NCBI GenBank assembly: GCA_946611595.1 | Contig: CAMODY010000055.1 | Location: 1-10,407 of the forward strand | Source: an uncultured Clostridia bacterium | GTDB taxonomy: Bacteria; Bacillota; Clostridia; Lachnospirales; Lachnospiraceae | Length of the DNA: 10,407 nucleotides | Direction of reading: 5' to 3' | Shown here: positions 1 through 6,829 of the stretch, piece by piece | How the letters are laid out: each line of letters begins with the position of its first letter | Numbering within the stretch: the first letter of the stretch is position 1 | Notes under the pieces: generated by a model | Seen by the model: the letters and a program-made list of their open reading frames with translations, nothing else | Told to the model about the DNA's origin: nothing | Database searches by the model: none | Made by a program: the position numbers and the translations under genes

Positions 1-60
1 CCGCTATATGAAAGTATGGATATCATCGCCTGGCTGCAGGCGCACCCACAGGAAGCATAA
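1..60 (+). CDS. C-terminal end of an unidentified protein (partial)
   Basis: Frame 1 is open from the window edge and ends at TAA 58-60. It gives 19 residues, PLYESMDIIAWLQAHPQEA. The peptide reads like a normal soluble C-terminus with a short amphipathic helix. Its 3' end is the first copy of a tandem repeat (29-153), and a terminator follows at 185-222, both of which suit the end of a plus-strand gene. The fragment is too short to assign a family, so no function is claimed. Confidence 0.6.
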   Translation, partial: PLYESMDIIAWLQAHPQEA

Positions 61-153
61 AGAAAGCGCCTTTTCCTGGCTGCAGGCGCATCCGAAGGAG
101 GCATAAAGAAAGTGCCTTTTCTGGTTGCAGGCGCACCCACAGGAAGTATAAAG
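29..153. repeat. Tandem repeat, 45-46 bp period, 2.7 copies, containing a gene 3' end
   Basis: Copies begin at 29, 75 and about 120/121. The equivalent TGG codons lie at 31, 77 and 122, and the equivalent TAA stops at 58, 104 and 149, giving steps of 46 and then 45 bp. Each copy can be read as WLQAHP(Q/K)E(A/V) followed by a stop. Copy 2 differs from copy 1 in the coding part at four bases, three of them synonymous third-position changes. Only copy 1 is in frame with the upstream gene. The third copy diverges after position 153. Confidence 0.85.
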
Positions 154-184
154 TAGACGGATAACAATCAGCCGGCCGGATTTG

Positions 185-222
185 AAAAGACCCCTTTCCT
201 GAATCATCAGGAAAGGGGTTTT
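185..222. terminator. Intrinsic terminator between convergent genes
   Basis: A perfect 12 bp stem (191-202 with 207-218, CCCCTTTCCTGA / TCAGGAAAGGGG) encloses an ATCA loop and is followed by TTTT on the plus strand. The A-rich left flank (185-190) gives a short T-rich tail on the minus strand. It can therefore end both the upstream plus-strand gene and the minus-strand LysR gene, whose stop is at 244. Confidence 0.9.
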
Positions 223-243
223 CTATTTGCTGTTCATTTGAGT

Positions 244-1137
244 TTAAACGGAATGTGCTGAGAACGGTGGCAGGAACTGAAGGAAGATCGGGACCGATGG
301 GTTTTGGTTATTACTGCACCAGCAGAATGCTTTTTCAAAATACAAGCCCTCTGTCTGAATCGGGATGACGCGGATCTCTTCTTCATAGCCGGGGATCGTG
401 AAGCCGCTGCCGTTGATATGGATACCGCCGGTCTCAAGGATCGTGAAAGGTACGGTATCGATATGATCTGCTTCCGCCGTCTTCTTTGGTGTGAAGGAAC
501 AGCGCTCAAGCGCTTCTTTGATAAACAAAGTCGTATAGGGATCGTCCTTTAACAAAATGAGAGTCTCATCTGCCAGCTCTTCGAGTGTAACAGATTCTTT
601 TCCGGAAAGCGGATGATCTGCTGCAAGCATGACGGAAGCTCCTGTTCGTGCGAAAACATGGAACTCCATGATGTCCGCATGTGGATAGTTTGCCGGAGGA
701 AGAACCGCGAGATCAATTTTTTCATCGACCAAAGCCTGGTAGAGTTCCTGTGGCTGGCCGGAGATCGTCTGGACCGTGACCTTTGGATACTGCTTTCTGA
801 ACGTGGGGAGAACTTTTCCCAGATCCTGCTGGATCGTATAGTAAAGCATTCCGATCCGCAGCATGCCCCGCAGGCCGATCTGTTTCTGCTCGAGATCCAA
901 AACGTAGTTATCATAGAGCCTGATTATTTTCTGGAATGCTTTGACAGCTTCCTGGCCGTCTTCGGTCAGTTCAACCTGGTGGGTGTTTCGCTGGACCAGA
1001 CGCGTCCCCAGTTCCTTTTCCATCAAATCGATATGCTTGCTTAATGCAGGCTGGGTAAGATAAAGCTCTTCCGCTGCACGCGTATAATTCTTATGCTTCG
1101 CAAGGACGATAAGTTCCCGCAGATATTCGATTTTCAT
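244..1137 (-). CDS. LysR-family transcriptional regulator
   Basis: This is a 297-residue protein, the usual LysR length. Residues 1-60 form the winged helix-turn-helix, with the recognition segment around 18-45 (NYTRAAEELYLTQPALSKHI) and the typical ELGTRLVQR turn. Residues from about 90 form the periplasmic-binding-protein-like effector domain (GMLRIGM, then KVTVQTISG, then KIDLAVLPP). The ATG at 1137 is preceded on the minus strand by AGGGGTG. The gene is divergent from the GcvT/LigM-like gene at 1285, the classical arrangement in which a LysR protein controls its neighbour and itself. The effector cannot be read from the sequence. By position, a substrate of the neighbouring demethylase is the natural guess. 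The LysR call is certain; the target is inferred. Confidence 0.95.
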   Translation of the reverse strand: MKIEYLRELIVLAKHKNYTRAAEELYLTQPALSKHIDLMEKELGTRLVQRNTHQVELTEDGQEAVKAFQKIIRLYDNYVLDLEQKQIGLRGMLRIGMLYYTIQQDLGKVLPTFRKQYPKVTVQTISGQPQELYQALVDEKIDLAVLPPANYPHADIMEFHVFARTGASVMLAADHPLSGKESVTLEELADETLILLKDDPYTTLFIKEALERCSFTPKKTAEADHIDTVPFTILETGGIHINGSGFTIPGYEEEIRVIPIQTEGLYFEKAFCWCSNNQNPSVPIFLQFLPPFSAHSV

Positions 1138-1152
1138 CTGATCACCCCTGGT

Positions 1153-1260
1153 AATAACAAAATGGAATAATCGCCGAGTATCCGTTATTTCAGTTTTTTT
1201 GTCTGTCTTGCCATAATTATATCGTAAAGAACAACAAGAACAAGTACAGAATTGTACAGA
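1153..1260. promoter_or_regulatory. Divergent control region with LysR-type candidate sites
   Basis: Three sequence elements stand out. AATAAC (1153-1158) and GTTATT (1184-1189) form an inverted pair. Inside it lies ATA-N9-TAT (1167-1181), which fits the T-N11-A LysR consensus only loosely. GTACAGA occurs twice with a 10 bp step (1244-1250 and 1254-1260), one helical turn, next to the LysR -35 box and just before the GcvT-like gene. Binding by the LysR protein is inferred from the divergent layout, not shown. Confidence 0.35.
1216..1243 (-). promoter_or_regulatory. Probable promoter of the LysR gene
   Basis: On the minus strand a perfect TATAAT (1221-1216) is preceded after 16 bp by TTGTTC (1243-1238). 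Transcription would start about 70 bases before the LysR ATG. No equally good plus-strand promoter was found in the 147 bp gap. Weak candidates lie in the same AT-rich stretch, so the two divergent promoters probably overlap. Confidence 0.5.
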
Positions 1261-1284
1261 TCAGGTGAAAGGAGAAGCGAACAG

Positions 1285-2616
1285 ATGAGTAAAGATATTG
1301 CAAATGCTGTAATCCCTTATACAAAGGAGGTTCCGGTTGATTACAAGGTAACAGAGTATTCCATGTTTATTTCCTCATACGGCCCATATGAGTTTACCAA
1401 CTGGGTGGACGAGAGCATGTCCTGGAAAACAGGATGCATGATCGGTGACTGGTCGGACCTGATGAAGGCAGAAATGGAAGGACCGGATGTGATCCCGTTT
1501 ATGCAGTCAATCAGCGGATTTAAGGCAGATCCATATGAGATTGGACAGGGAAAACATATTGTTTGTACAAATAAAAGAGGAAAAGTCATTGGAGAAGGTA
1601 TCATGCTGAAACTTGCGGAAGATAAGTATCGCATCACCGGTGGCCCGAACTTTGTATACTGGATTGGCCATTGCCTGCGTGCAGCTGCAAAATGGAATGT
1701 ACAGTTTGCAGACCGTTATGATGATCTGTTTATCTTCCAGGTCCAGGGTCCGAAATCTGTTGATATTCTGGAAAAAGCCTGCGGAGAAAATCTCAGAGAC
1801 GTGAAATATATGTGGTTTAAAGAAATTGAGATCTGCGGAACAAAAGTCGCAGCTCTTCGTCAGGGAATGTCCGGCAATATCGGTTTTGAACTTCAGGGAC
1901 CAGGCGAAAAAGCAGTCGAGATCTATAACGCGATCCTCGAAGCAGGCGAAGAATTCGGCGGCGTAACGAAAGTCGGAAACGCAGCAAAAGGTGTGAACCA
2001 TGTGGAGGCGTGCTTCCCGACAGGAACCTGGGATTATACCCCGGCAGTTTATGACCCGGATGATGAACTCGCACAGGGTTACTGCAAAGAAATCGGACCG
2101 GTCGCATGGTTTATGATGGGTGCCCTTTCGAGAAAACCGGGCGGTAGCTGCGAGAACGGAGCAATGGATGCCATCTTCAGTCCGGTAGAACTTGGATGGG
2201 GTTATGCACTGACCTTTGATCATGAGTTTCCGGGATGCGAGGTCCTGAAAGAAGAAAAGGCAAACCCGAAGAGGAAGATCTGCACGCTGGTCTGGAATGA
2301 TGAAGATGTTATGGATGTACAAGCTTCTTATTTCAGGGAAGGAGATCTGTATAAGCACTTCGTAATGCCGAGAGATTACGAGATCGCGCCGGATAAAGTC
2401 TTAAAAGACGGGCAGCAGGCCGGAATCTCACTGAGCCGTGCATACAGCGTATATCTCAGAAAGATGATCTCTCTCTGCGTCCTTGATACAGAGCTTTGCA
2501 CACCGGGAACAGAAGTGGAAGTTGTCTGGGGTTACAACAATCAGCCTCAGAAGATGATCCGCGCGACAGTTGCACCGGCACCGATCTTTGATCCGGATAA
2601 GAAGAGAGCACTGTAA
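1285..2616 (+). CDS. GcvT/LigM-like folate-binding aminomethyltransferase-family protein, probable THF-dependent demethylase
   Basis: The protein has 443 residues. The start is ATG 1285, with AAAGGAG at 1268-1274; the in-frame TTG at 1252 lacks a good ribosome binding site. It has the fold pattern of the glycine-cleavage T-protein superfamily: YEFTNWVDE at 35-43, a GPD turn at 67-69, CTNKRGKVIGEG at 94-105, RQGMSGNIGFELQGP at 192-206, and a C-terminal barrel ending in PGTEVEVVWG at 407-416. The EFTN/SNW..DE block and the length resemble LigM/DesA-type O-demethylases, which pass a methyl group from vanillate or syringate to tetrahydrofolate, rather than GcvT itself (about 365 residues). No glycine-cleavage P, H or L genes are nearby. 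It is monocistronic, with its own terminator at 2654-2690, and divergent from a LysR gene. The superfamily is secure; O-demethylase activity and substrate are inferred. A DmdA-like or other methyl donor role is possible. Confidence 0.85.
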   Translation: MSKDIANAVIPYTKEVPVDYKVTEYSMFISSYGPYEFTNWVDESMSWKTGCMIGDWSDLMKAEMEGPDVIPFMQSISGFKADPYEIGQGKHIVCTNKRGKVIGEGIMLKLAEDKYRITGGPNFVYWIGHCLRAAAKWNVQFADRYDDLFIFQVQGPKSVDILEKACGENLRDVKYMWFKEIEICGTKVAALRQGMSGNIGFELQGPGEKAVEIYNAILEAGEEFGGVTKVGNAAKGVNHVEACFPTGTWDYTPAVYDPDDELAQGYCKEIGPVAWFMMGALSRKPGGSCENGAMDAIFSPVELGWGYALTFDHEFPGCEVLKEEKANPKRKICTLVWNDEDVMDVQASYFREGDLYKHFVMPRDYEIAPDKVLKDGQQAGISLSRAYSVYLRKMISLCVLDTELCTPGTEVEVVWGYNNQPQKMIRATVAPAPIFDPDKKRAL

Positions 2617-2653
2617 ACGAAAAGCCGGAAGAATAAAACAAAACCCCTTGAAT

Positions 2654-2690
2654 CAGACCTCGTCCGAACGGATGGGGTCTGTAGTTTTTT
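2654..2690 (+). terminator. Intrinsic terminator after the demethylase-like gene
   Basis: CAGACCTCGTCC (2654-2665) pairs with GGATGGGGTCTG (2670-2681), counting two G-T pairs, around a GAAC loop. TAG and then six T (2685-2690) follow. It separates the demethylase-like gene from the molybdopterin operon, so the two need separate promoters or read-through. Confidence 0.85.
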
Positions 2691-2702
2691 CAAGAAAAAT
2701 AT

Positions 2703-2717
2703 CTGTTCCCGGAACAG
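2703..2717. promoter_or_regulatory. Perfect 15 bp palindrome upstream of the molybdopterin operon
   Basis: CTGTTCC-C-GGAACAG is a perfect 7-1-7 dyad. Its inner 13 bases fit T-N11-A, the LysR-type core. It lies between the terminator at 2654-2690 and the start codon at 2784, about 66 bases upstream of the ATG and followed by an AT-rich stretch, so it is well placed as an operator. No convincing sigma-A promoter was identified around it. Confidence 0.5.
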
Positions 2718-2783
2718 TATGGTAAAATTAAAAAAACTGCTATTCTGTATGACAAAATTACTTGATTTTTGAAGGGGAAAGGT

Positions 2784-4916
2784 ATGGACGAACAACTATT
2801 AAAAGCTAAAATCCCATGCAAGGAAACAGGAATCGAGATCCGGCATACAATGTGTGACATCTGTACCCCGGGGCTTCAGTGCGGAGTGGATGCTTATGTG
2901 AAAGATGATGTCATGATAAAACTGGAGGGGACCAAAGGGTTTCCATCCAATAACGGAAAGCTTTGTGCCAAAGGAGCTGCCGGAAGGGAATATCAATATC
3001 GAGCAGATCGTCTGACCCGACCGCTGAAGCGCATTGGTGAACGGGGAAGCGGACAGTTTGAGCCGGTCAGCTGGGATGAGGCCTTGGATATTTGCGCAGA
3101 AAAGTTTTTGAAGATTAAGGAGCAATATGGACCGGAGGCAGTCGCCTGGGTATGCGGATACAGCAAGTGGCTCAGACCCTGGCTTCACAGGCTGACGCAT
3201 TCATTCGGAAGCTTGAATTTCATCACAGAATCTTCTTCCTGTCATTGCTCGGAGGTCATGAGTTATTCCACGATCTTCGGACAATTCATGCGGCCGCATG
3301 TTCAGGGGGCAAAACTGGTCATTGCCTGGGGCGTGAATGGATTTGCGAATAATTTCGCGATGGCTAAAGGGCTGATGATGTTGAAAGCGCATGGGGGAAA
3401 GATAATCGTGATCGATCCGCGCTATACGCATACATCAGAAAAACTGGCAGATCTGGTGCTAAGACCAAAAATCGGGACAGACGGATACCTTGCAAATGCG
3501 ATGGCCAATTATATTATTCAGAACCATGAAACAGACGATGCGTTTATTGAACAATATGTGCATGGATTTGAAGAGTATAAGGAAATGGTCAGCCACTATA
3601 CGTTAGAGCTTGCAGCGGAAAAGACCGGTATCGATATTGATACGATCGTTCAGGTCGCAGAGATGTTTGCAAAAGAGCCGAAAGCATTGATTCAGCCCGG
3701 AAATGGTCTGACGCATCATTTGGATGGGTACAATATGCATCGGGCAATTCTGTCGCTGATGGTGATCACAGGCAGGGTCGACCGGCCGGGCGGATATTTC
3801 CCGGCGGCAGAGACTTTCTGTCATAGTCCGGGAGGGTTTCCGGGAAGGGAAGAAGAGTTTATTAACAGTGTGAAACCGAAGCATTGCAAAAAACCAGTTG
3901 GCTTTACACGATTTCCACTTTGGTTCGACTTTATAAATGAAGCACAGGGAATGGATCTTGTCAGACAGATCCGCACAGCGGAACCATATCCGGTCAAAGC
4001 TATGGCGGCTTTTGGGGTGAACCATAAAATGTATCCGGATTCAGAAGCGTTTCTTGAGGTTCTGAATGAACTGGATTTTATTATGGCAACTGAGATTTTT
4101 CATACGACGCTCTGTGATTATGCGGATATTGTACTGCCGGTGAAGACCTCTTACGAGAGAAGCGAGGCAAAATGCTATGCAAATAAGTTTGTTTTCTGGA
4201 CGAGGCCGGCGATTCCACCAATCGGAGATTGCAAAGATGATGTCGAGGTCATTACAGAACTGGCGAAACGAATGCATTTAAATGACACGCTGTTAGAGGC
4301 GGGTTACGATGAGGGCGTGAAATATATTTTTGATGGGTCCGGTATTGAAGACTGGGAAGCTGTCAAGGATGCGCCGCTTCCTGTGCCAGCTCCAAATGCA
4401 AAAGGGGCGGAACCGGGCAGTTATCTTGCGTCCGGAAAACGAACACCTTCCGGAAAGATTGAGCTGTACAGCGAGACTGTAGCAAAGTATCAGGACCGTG
4501 GACTGAATCCGCTTCCGGTCTGTGCAGACCAGGATGGAGGAACAGATCCGGGCAGTTATCCGTTTGTGTTAATGACAGGAGCACGTATTGCGACCGCCAT
4601 ACATTCCCGTACAACGGGATTGAGCTGGCTGCGGAGCCAGACGAAGGAACCGGTTCTGAAAATAAATCCGGAAGATGCAGAAGAGCTTCAGCTGAAAGAA
4701 GGAAGTATGGTCCGTGTATCAACGAAAACAGGAAGCCTGGTCCTGCCGGTTCATATCACTGCTGAATTCAATTGCAAAGAGGCAGGATTGTATCATGGAT
4801 TTGATGAAGCAAATGCAAACAGCATTTTGGCGGCAGCCCTTTTAGATCCTTATTCAGGGTTTCCTGCATATAAACAATTTCGCTGCAGGATTGAAAAAGA
4901 GGGAGGTGCGCAATGA
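2784..4916 (+). CDS. Molybdopterin oxidoreductase, catalytic subunit (DMSO reductase superfamily)
   Basis: The protein has 710 residues. ATG 2784 follows GAAGGGG; the in-frame TTG at 2769 overlaps that site and is unlikely. N-terminal cysteines C24, C27, C33 and C61 fit a [4Fe-4S] site with an unusual CxxC-x5-C spacing. Residues 75-101 (DRLTRPLKR, then FEPVSWDEAL) are typical of the family. The FGSLNFITESSSCHC segment places C153 as the likely molybdenum ligand (S152 or C155 are alternatives). Molybdopterin-guanine-dinucleotide contacts include VIDPRYTHT near 212-220 and the C-terminal PFVLMTGAR, the start of the dinucleotide-binding domain. There is no twin-arginine signal, so it should act in the cytoplasm. 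The gene overlaps the ferredoxin-like subunit by ATGA. Relatives include catechol dehydroxylases, acetylene hydratase, transhydroxylase and sulfur-compound reductases. The sequence does not decide between these, and a formate dehydrogenase looks less likely. Confidence 0.9.
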   Translation: MDEQLLKAKIPCKETGIEIRHTMCDICTPGLQCGVDAYVKDDVMIKLEGTKGFPSNNGKLCAKGAAGREYQYRADRLTRPLKRIGERGSGQFEPVSWDEALDICAEKFLKIKEQYGPEAVAWVCGYSKWLRPWLHRLTHSFGSLNFITESSSCHCSEVMSYSTIFGQFMRPHVQGAKLVIAWGVNGFANNFAMAKGLMMLKAHGGKIIVIDPRYTHTSEKLADLVLRPKIGTDGYLANAMANYIIQNHETDDAFIEQYVHGFEEYKEMVSHYTLELAAEKTGIDIDTIVQVAEMFAKEPKALIQPGNGLTHHLDGYNMHRAILSLMVITGRVDRPGGYFPAAETFCHSPGGFPGREEEFINSVKPKHCKKPVGFTRFPLWFDFINEAQGMDLVRQIRTAEPYPVKAMAAFGVNHKMYPDSEAFLEVLNELDFIMATEIFHTTLCDYADIVLPVKTSYERSEAKCYANKFVFWTRPAIPPIGDCKDDVEVITELAKRMHLNDTLLEAGYDEGVKYIFDGSGIEDWEAVKDAPLPVPAPNAKGAEPGSYLASGKRTPSGKIELYSETVAKYQDRGLNPLPVCADQDGGTDPGSYPFVLMTGARIATAIHSRTTGLSWLRSQTKEPVLKINPEDAEELQLKEGSMVRVSTKTGSLVLPVHITAEFNCKEAGLYHGFDEANANSILAAALLDPYSGFPAYKQFRCRIEKEGGAQ

Positions 4917-5362
4917 GATACCGCTTTGTATTTGATGAGACCAGATGCTCTGCATGCAGCGCCTGCGTTGTTGCCTGTATGGATCAGAAGGATCTTTATC
5001 CGCTGAAGGGAGACCTTTCTTTTCGGAGATGCGAGACCAGGGAGGAGCTGAAAGGTGGAAGGATACACATGCGATATCTTTCCATCGGGTGTATGCACTG
5101 TGAAAGTGCAAAATGCATCGAAGTCTGCCCGAGCGGATGCTTTTTCCGGGACGAGGAGACCGGGTTTGTATTATATGATAATACGGATTGTATCAGTTGT
5201 AGAAAATGCTTAGAGGAATGCCCGTTTGAGGCTCCGGTTTTTTCGGAAGATAGCGGAAAAATGGAAAAGTGTGACGGGTGCGCGGAGCGGGTAAAGCATG
5301 GTCTTTCTCCTGCCTGCGTGCAGGTCTGTCCCTTTGATGCTTTGCAGCTGATTGAAAACTGA
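4913..5362 (+). CDS. Iron-sulfur electron-transfer subunit with four [4Fe-4S] sites (DmsB/PhsB-like)
   Basis: This 149-residue protein starts at ATG 4913, overlapping the previous stop in ATGA, so it is translationally coupled to the molybdopterin subunit and surely its partner. Sixteen cysteines form four cluster motifs: C12-C15-C18-C22, C60-C63-C68-C72, C93-C96-C99-C103 and C120-C123-C135-C139. Pairs with the long internal spacing (x11 in the last motif) are typical of the DmsB/HybA/PhsB group. It is shorter than DmsB (about 205 residues) and has no signal peptide or membrane segment. No membrane-anchor gene follows, since a terminator lies 10 bases after the stop. The complex is therefore probably a soluble heterodimer that exchanges electrons with a cytoplasmic carrier. 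Confidence 0.92.
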   Translation: MRYRFVFDETRCSACSACVVACMDQKDLYPLKGDLSFRRCETREELKGGRIHMRYLSIGCMHCESAKCIEVCPSGCFFRDEETGFVLYDNTDCISCRKCLEECPFEAPVFSEDSGKMEKCDGCAERVKHGLSPACVQVCPFDALQLIEN

Positions 5363-5372
5363 TCCTATATGA

Positions 5373-5404
5373 AAAAAGGCTCCGGATGATACCGGAGCCT
5401 TTTT
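5373..5404. terminator. Bidirectional terminator between convergent genes
   Basis: GGCTCCGG (5378-5385) pairs with CCGGAGCC (5392-5399) around ATGATA. The stem extends through A5373-5377 and T5400-5404. The T-run serves the plus-strand ferredoxin gene, and the A-run gives a U-tract for the minus-strand antiporter gene, whose stop begins at 5410. Confidence 0.92.
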
Positions 5405-5407
5405 GTT

Positions 5408-6742
5408 TTAACTTTGTTTTGTGATCGTCTTCTTTTCAAACACGATCGAAAGGATGACAAAGATGATCAGCAGGAACGGATAGAACAGATACGGGATCAG
5501 GTTCATGCTGGTGATTCCGGCGATGCCTGCTGCGACTAAAAGCTGTGCGCCGTATGGGATGATGCCCTGCATGATGCAGGAGCAGGTGTCTAAAAGTGAC
5601 GCCGTTTTCTTTGGCTCAACGCCATATTCTTTACTGATGTCTTTTGCGAGCGGTGCTGCGATGACGATGGCAACGGTGTTGTTTGCAGTTGCGATATCCA
5701 TAAATGCTGTCAGGATGGCGATACCGAACATGCCGCCTTTTTTGCCTTTTGCTGTGCGGCGGATCAGATTCAGGACTGCCTCGAAGCCGCCGTTCTCTTT
5801 CATCAATGCTGCAATGGACGCAACTAAGATCGTTACGATCATGGTCTCAAACATACCGCTCATGCCATCGCCCATGGAAGAGAGGGCCGTTGCATATGTT
5901 AAGGAACCGGTACCGATTCCGACGCCGATGAAGAGCGCGATACCGATCAAAAGAACGATAAAAACGTTCACGCCACAGACGGAAAGGATCAGAACGATGA
6001 AGTACGGGATCGCCTGCCAGATATTAAAATCAAAATCGCCGATTGCTGCGCCGTTATTTAAAAGGGCATAAACAACAAGGATGACCAGCGTGATGATTGC
6101 GGCAGGAAGCGCGACCTTAATGTTTGCGCGGAACTTGTCTTTCATTTCAACGCCCTGCGTCTTGGTTGCAGCAATTGTCGTATCGGAAATAAATGACAGG
6201 TTGTCACCAAACATTGCGCCGCCGACTACGATACCGACACAAAGCGCAAGCGGAAGATCACCGTTTTGGGAGACCGCACAGGCAATCGGAGCAAGCACGG
6301 AAATCGTACCGACGCTGGTTCCCATTGCCATGGAGATCAGGCAGGCGATAACGAATAATCCGGGGATTGCAAATTTTCCGGGGATGATGCTGAGTAAAAG
6401 ATTTGCCGTACTGGATGCACCGCCGGCTTCGCTTGCGATTCCGCTGAATGCGCCGGCGATCAGGAAGATAAAGAGCATGATCGTGATATTATCATCTCCG
6501 ATTCCTTTTGCGCAGCTTCTGATCTTCTCGTCAAATGTGCGTTTTCGGTTTTGCAAAAACGCAACGATCAGCGCAATGGAAAAAGCAAGGACAACGGAGA
6601 CTACATAAAATCCCATTTGTCCTTCTGCCGGTTTGATATATTCAAAAAAGATTCCGTTTCCGAGATAAAGCACTAAAAAGACGATGATCGGAATCAGTGC
6701 TTTCGGATTTGATTTAACTGCTGTTTGTCCTTCGTTGTTCAT
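5408..6742 (-). CDS. NhaC-family Na+/H+ antiporter
   Basis: The protein has 444 residues and about 10-12 hydrophobic segments, including 15-34, 44-63, 86-101, 126-155, 164-177, 209-228, 244-277, 298-313, 337-365 and 412-435. The family signature GAMFGDNLSFISDTTIA occupies 175-191. Further family-like polar breaks inside membrane segments are ATANNTVA (351-358) and CSCIMQGIIPYGAQ (388-400). These proteins exchange Na+ for protons across the cytoplasmic membrane, and some relatives exchange organic acids or amino acids (malate/lactate, tyrosine). The exact substrate cannot be fixed here. ATG 6742 is preceded on the minus strand by AGAAAGG. It lies downstream of murG in the same direction, but a long hairpin separates them, and no functional link is evident. 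Confidence 0.92.
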   Translation of the reverse strand: MNNEGQTAVKSNPKALIPIIVFLVLYLGNGIFFEYIKPAEGQMGFYVVSVVLAFSIALIVAFLQNRKRTFDEKIRSCAKGIGDDNITIMLFIFLIAGAFSGIASEAGGASSTANLLLSIIPGKFAIPGLFVIACLISMAMGTSVGTISVLAPIACAVSQNGDLPLALCVGIVVGGAMFGDNLSFISDTTIAATKTQGVEMKDKFRANIKVALPAAIITLVILVVYALLNNGAAIGDFDFNIWQAIPYFIVLILSVCGVNVFIVLLIGIALFIGVGIGTGSLTYATALSSMGDGMSGMFETMIVTILVASIAALMKENGGFEAVLNLIRRTAKGKKGGMFGIAILTAFMDIATANNTVAIVIAAPLAKDISKEYGVEPKKTASLLDTCSCIMQGIIPYGAQLLVAAGIAGITSMNLIPYLFYPFLLIIFVILSIVFEKKTITKQS

Positions 6743-6775
6743 AACATGAGGCCTTTCTGTTTAGAATTTTTATTT

Positions 6776-6829
6776 AAAGAGACAAACGCCGGCGAAAGCA
6801 CAAAAAATGCAAAGGCCGGCAGTCTCTTT
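6776..6829 (-). terminator. Long interrupted hairpin between murG and the antiporter gene
   Basis: Nested pairings are AAAGAGAC (6776-6783) with GTCTCTTT (6822-6829), GCCGGC (6788-6793) with GCCGGC (6815-6820), and GCA (6798-6800) with TGC (6808-6810). It starts directly at the murG stop codon. On the minus strand the tail is only TTTAAATAAAAA, a weak U-tract, so termination may be partial and allow read-through into the antiporter gene. The plus-strand side has a better TTTTT run, but no plus-strand gene ends here. Confidence 0.6.

Noticed and set aside
4..207. Minus-strand 67-codon frame with repeated CGCAC motifs
   Set aside because: The repeated cysteine motif is only the antisense of the tandem repeat at 29-153, with no supporting ribosome site and a terminator at its start.
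1252..1284. Upstream TTG start for the demethylase-like gene
   Set aside because: The extension has no good ribosome site and overlaps the AAAGGAG that serves ATG 1285.
1507..2358. Long minus-strand frame (about 283 codons) opposite the demethylase-like gene
   Set aside because: The plus-strand frame carries the folate-enzyme motifs and a ribosome site. The antisense frame has no recognisable domain.
2784..5362. Formate dehydrogenase as identity of the molybdopterin pair
   Set aside because: The active-site segment SSSCHCSE does not match the formate dehydrogenase Cys/Sec-His context I would expect, and no NADH or membrane partner genes follow. It remains a weak alternative.
6081..6608. Long plus-strand frame (about 175 codons) opposite the antiporter gene
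   Set aside because: It is a mirror frame of the NhaC coding sequence, whose family motif is clear on the minus strand, and it has no ribosome site.
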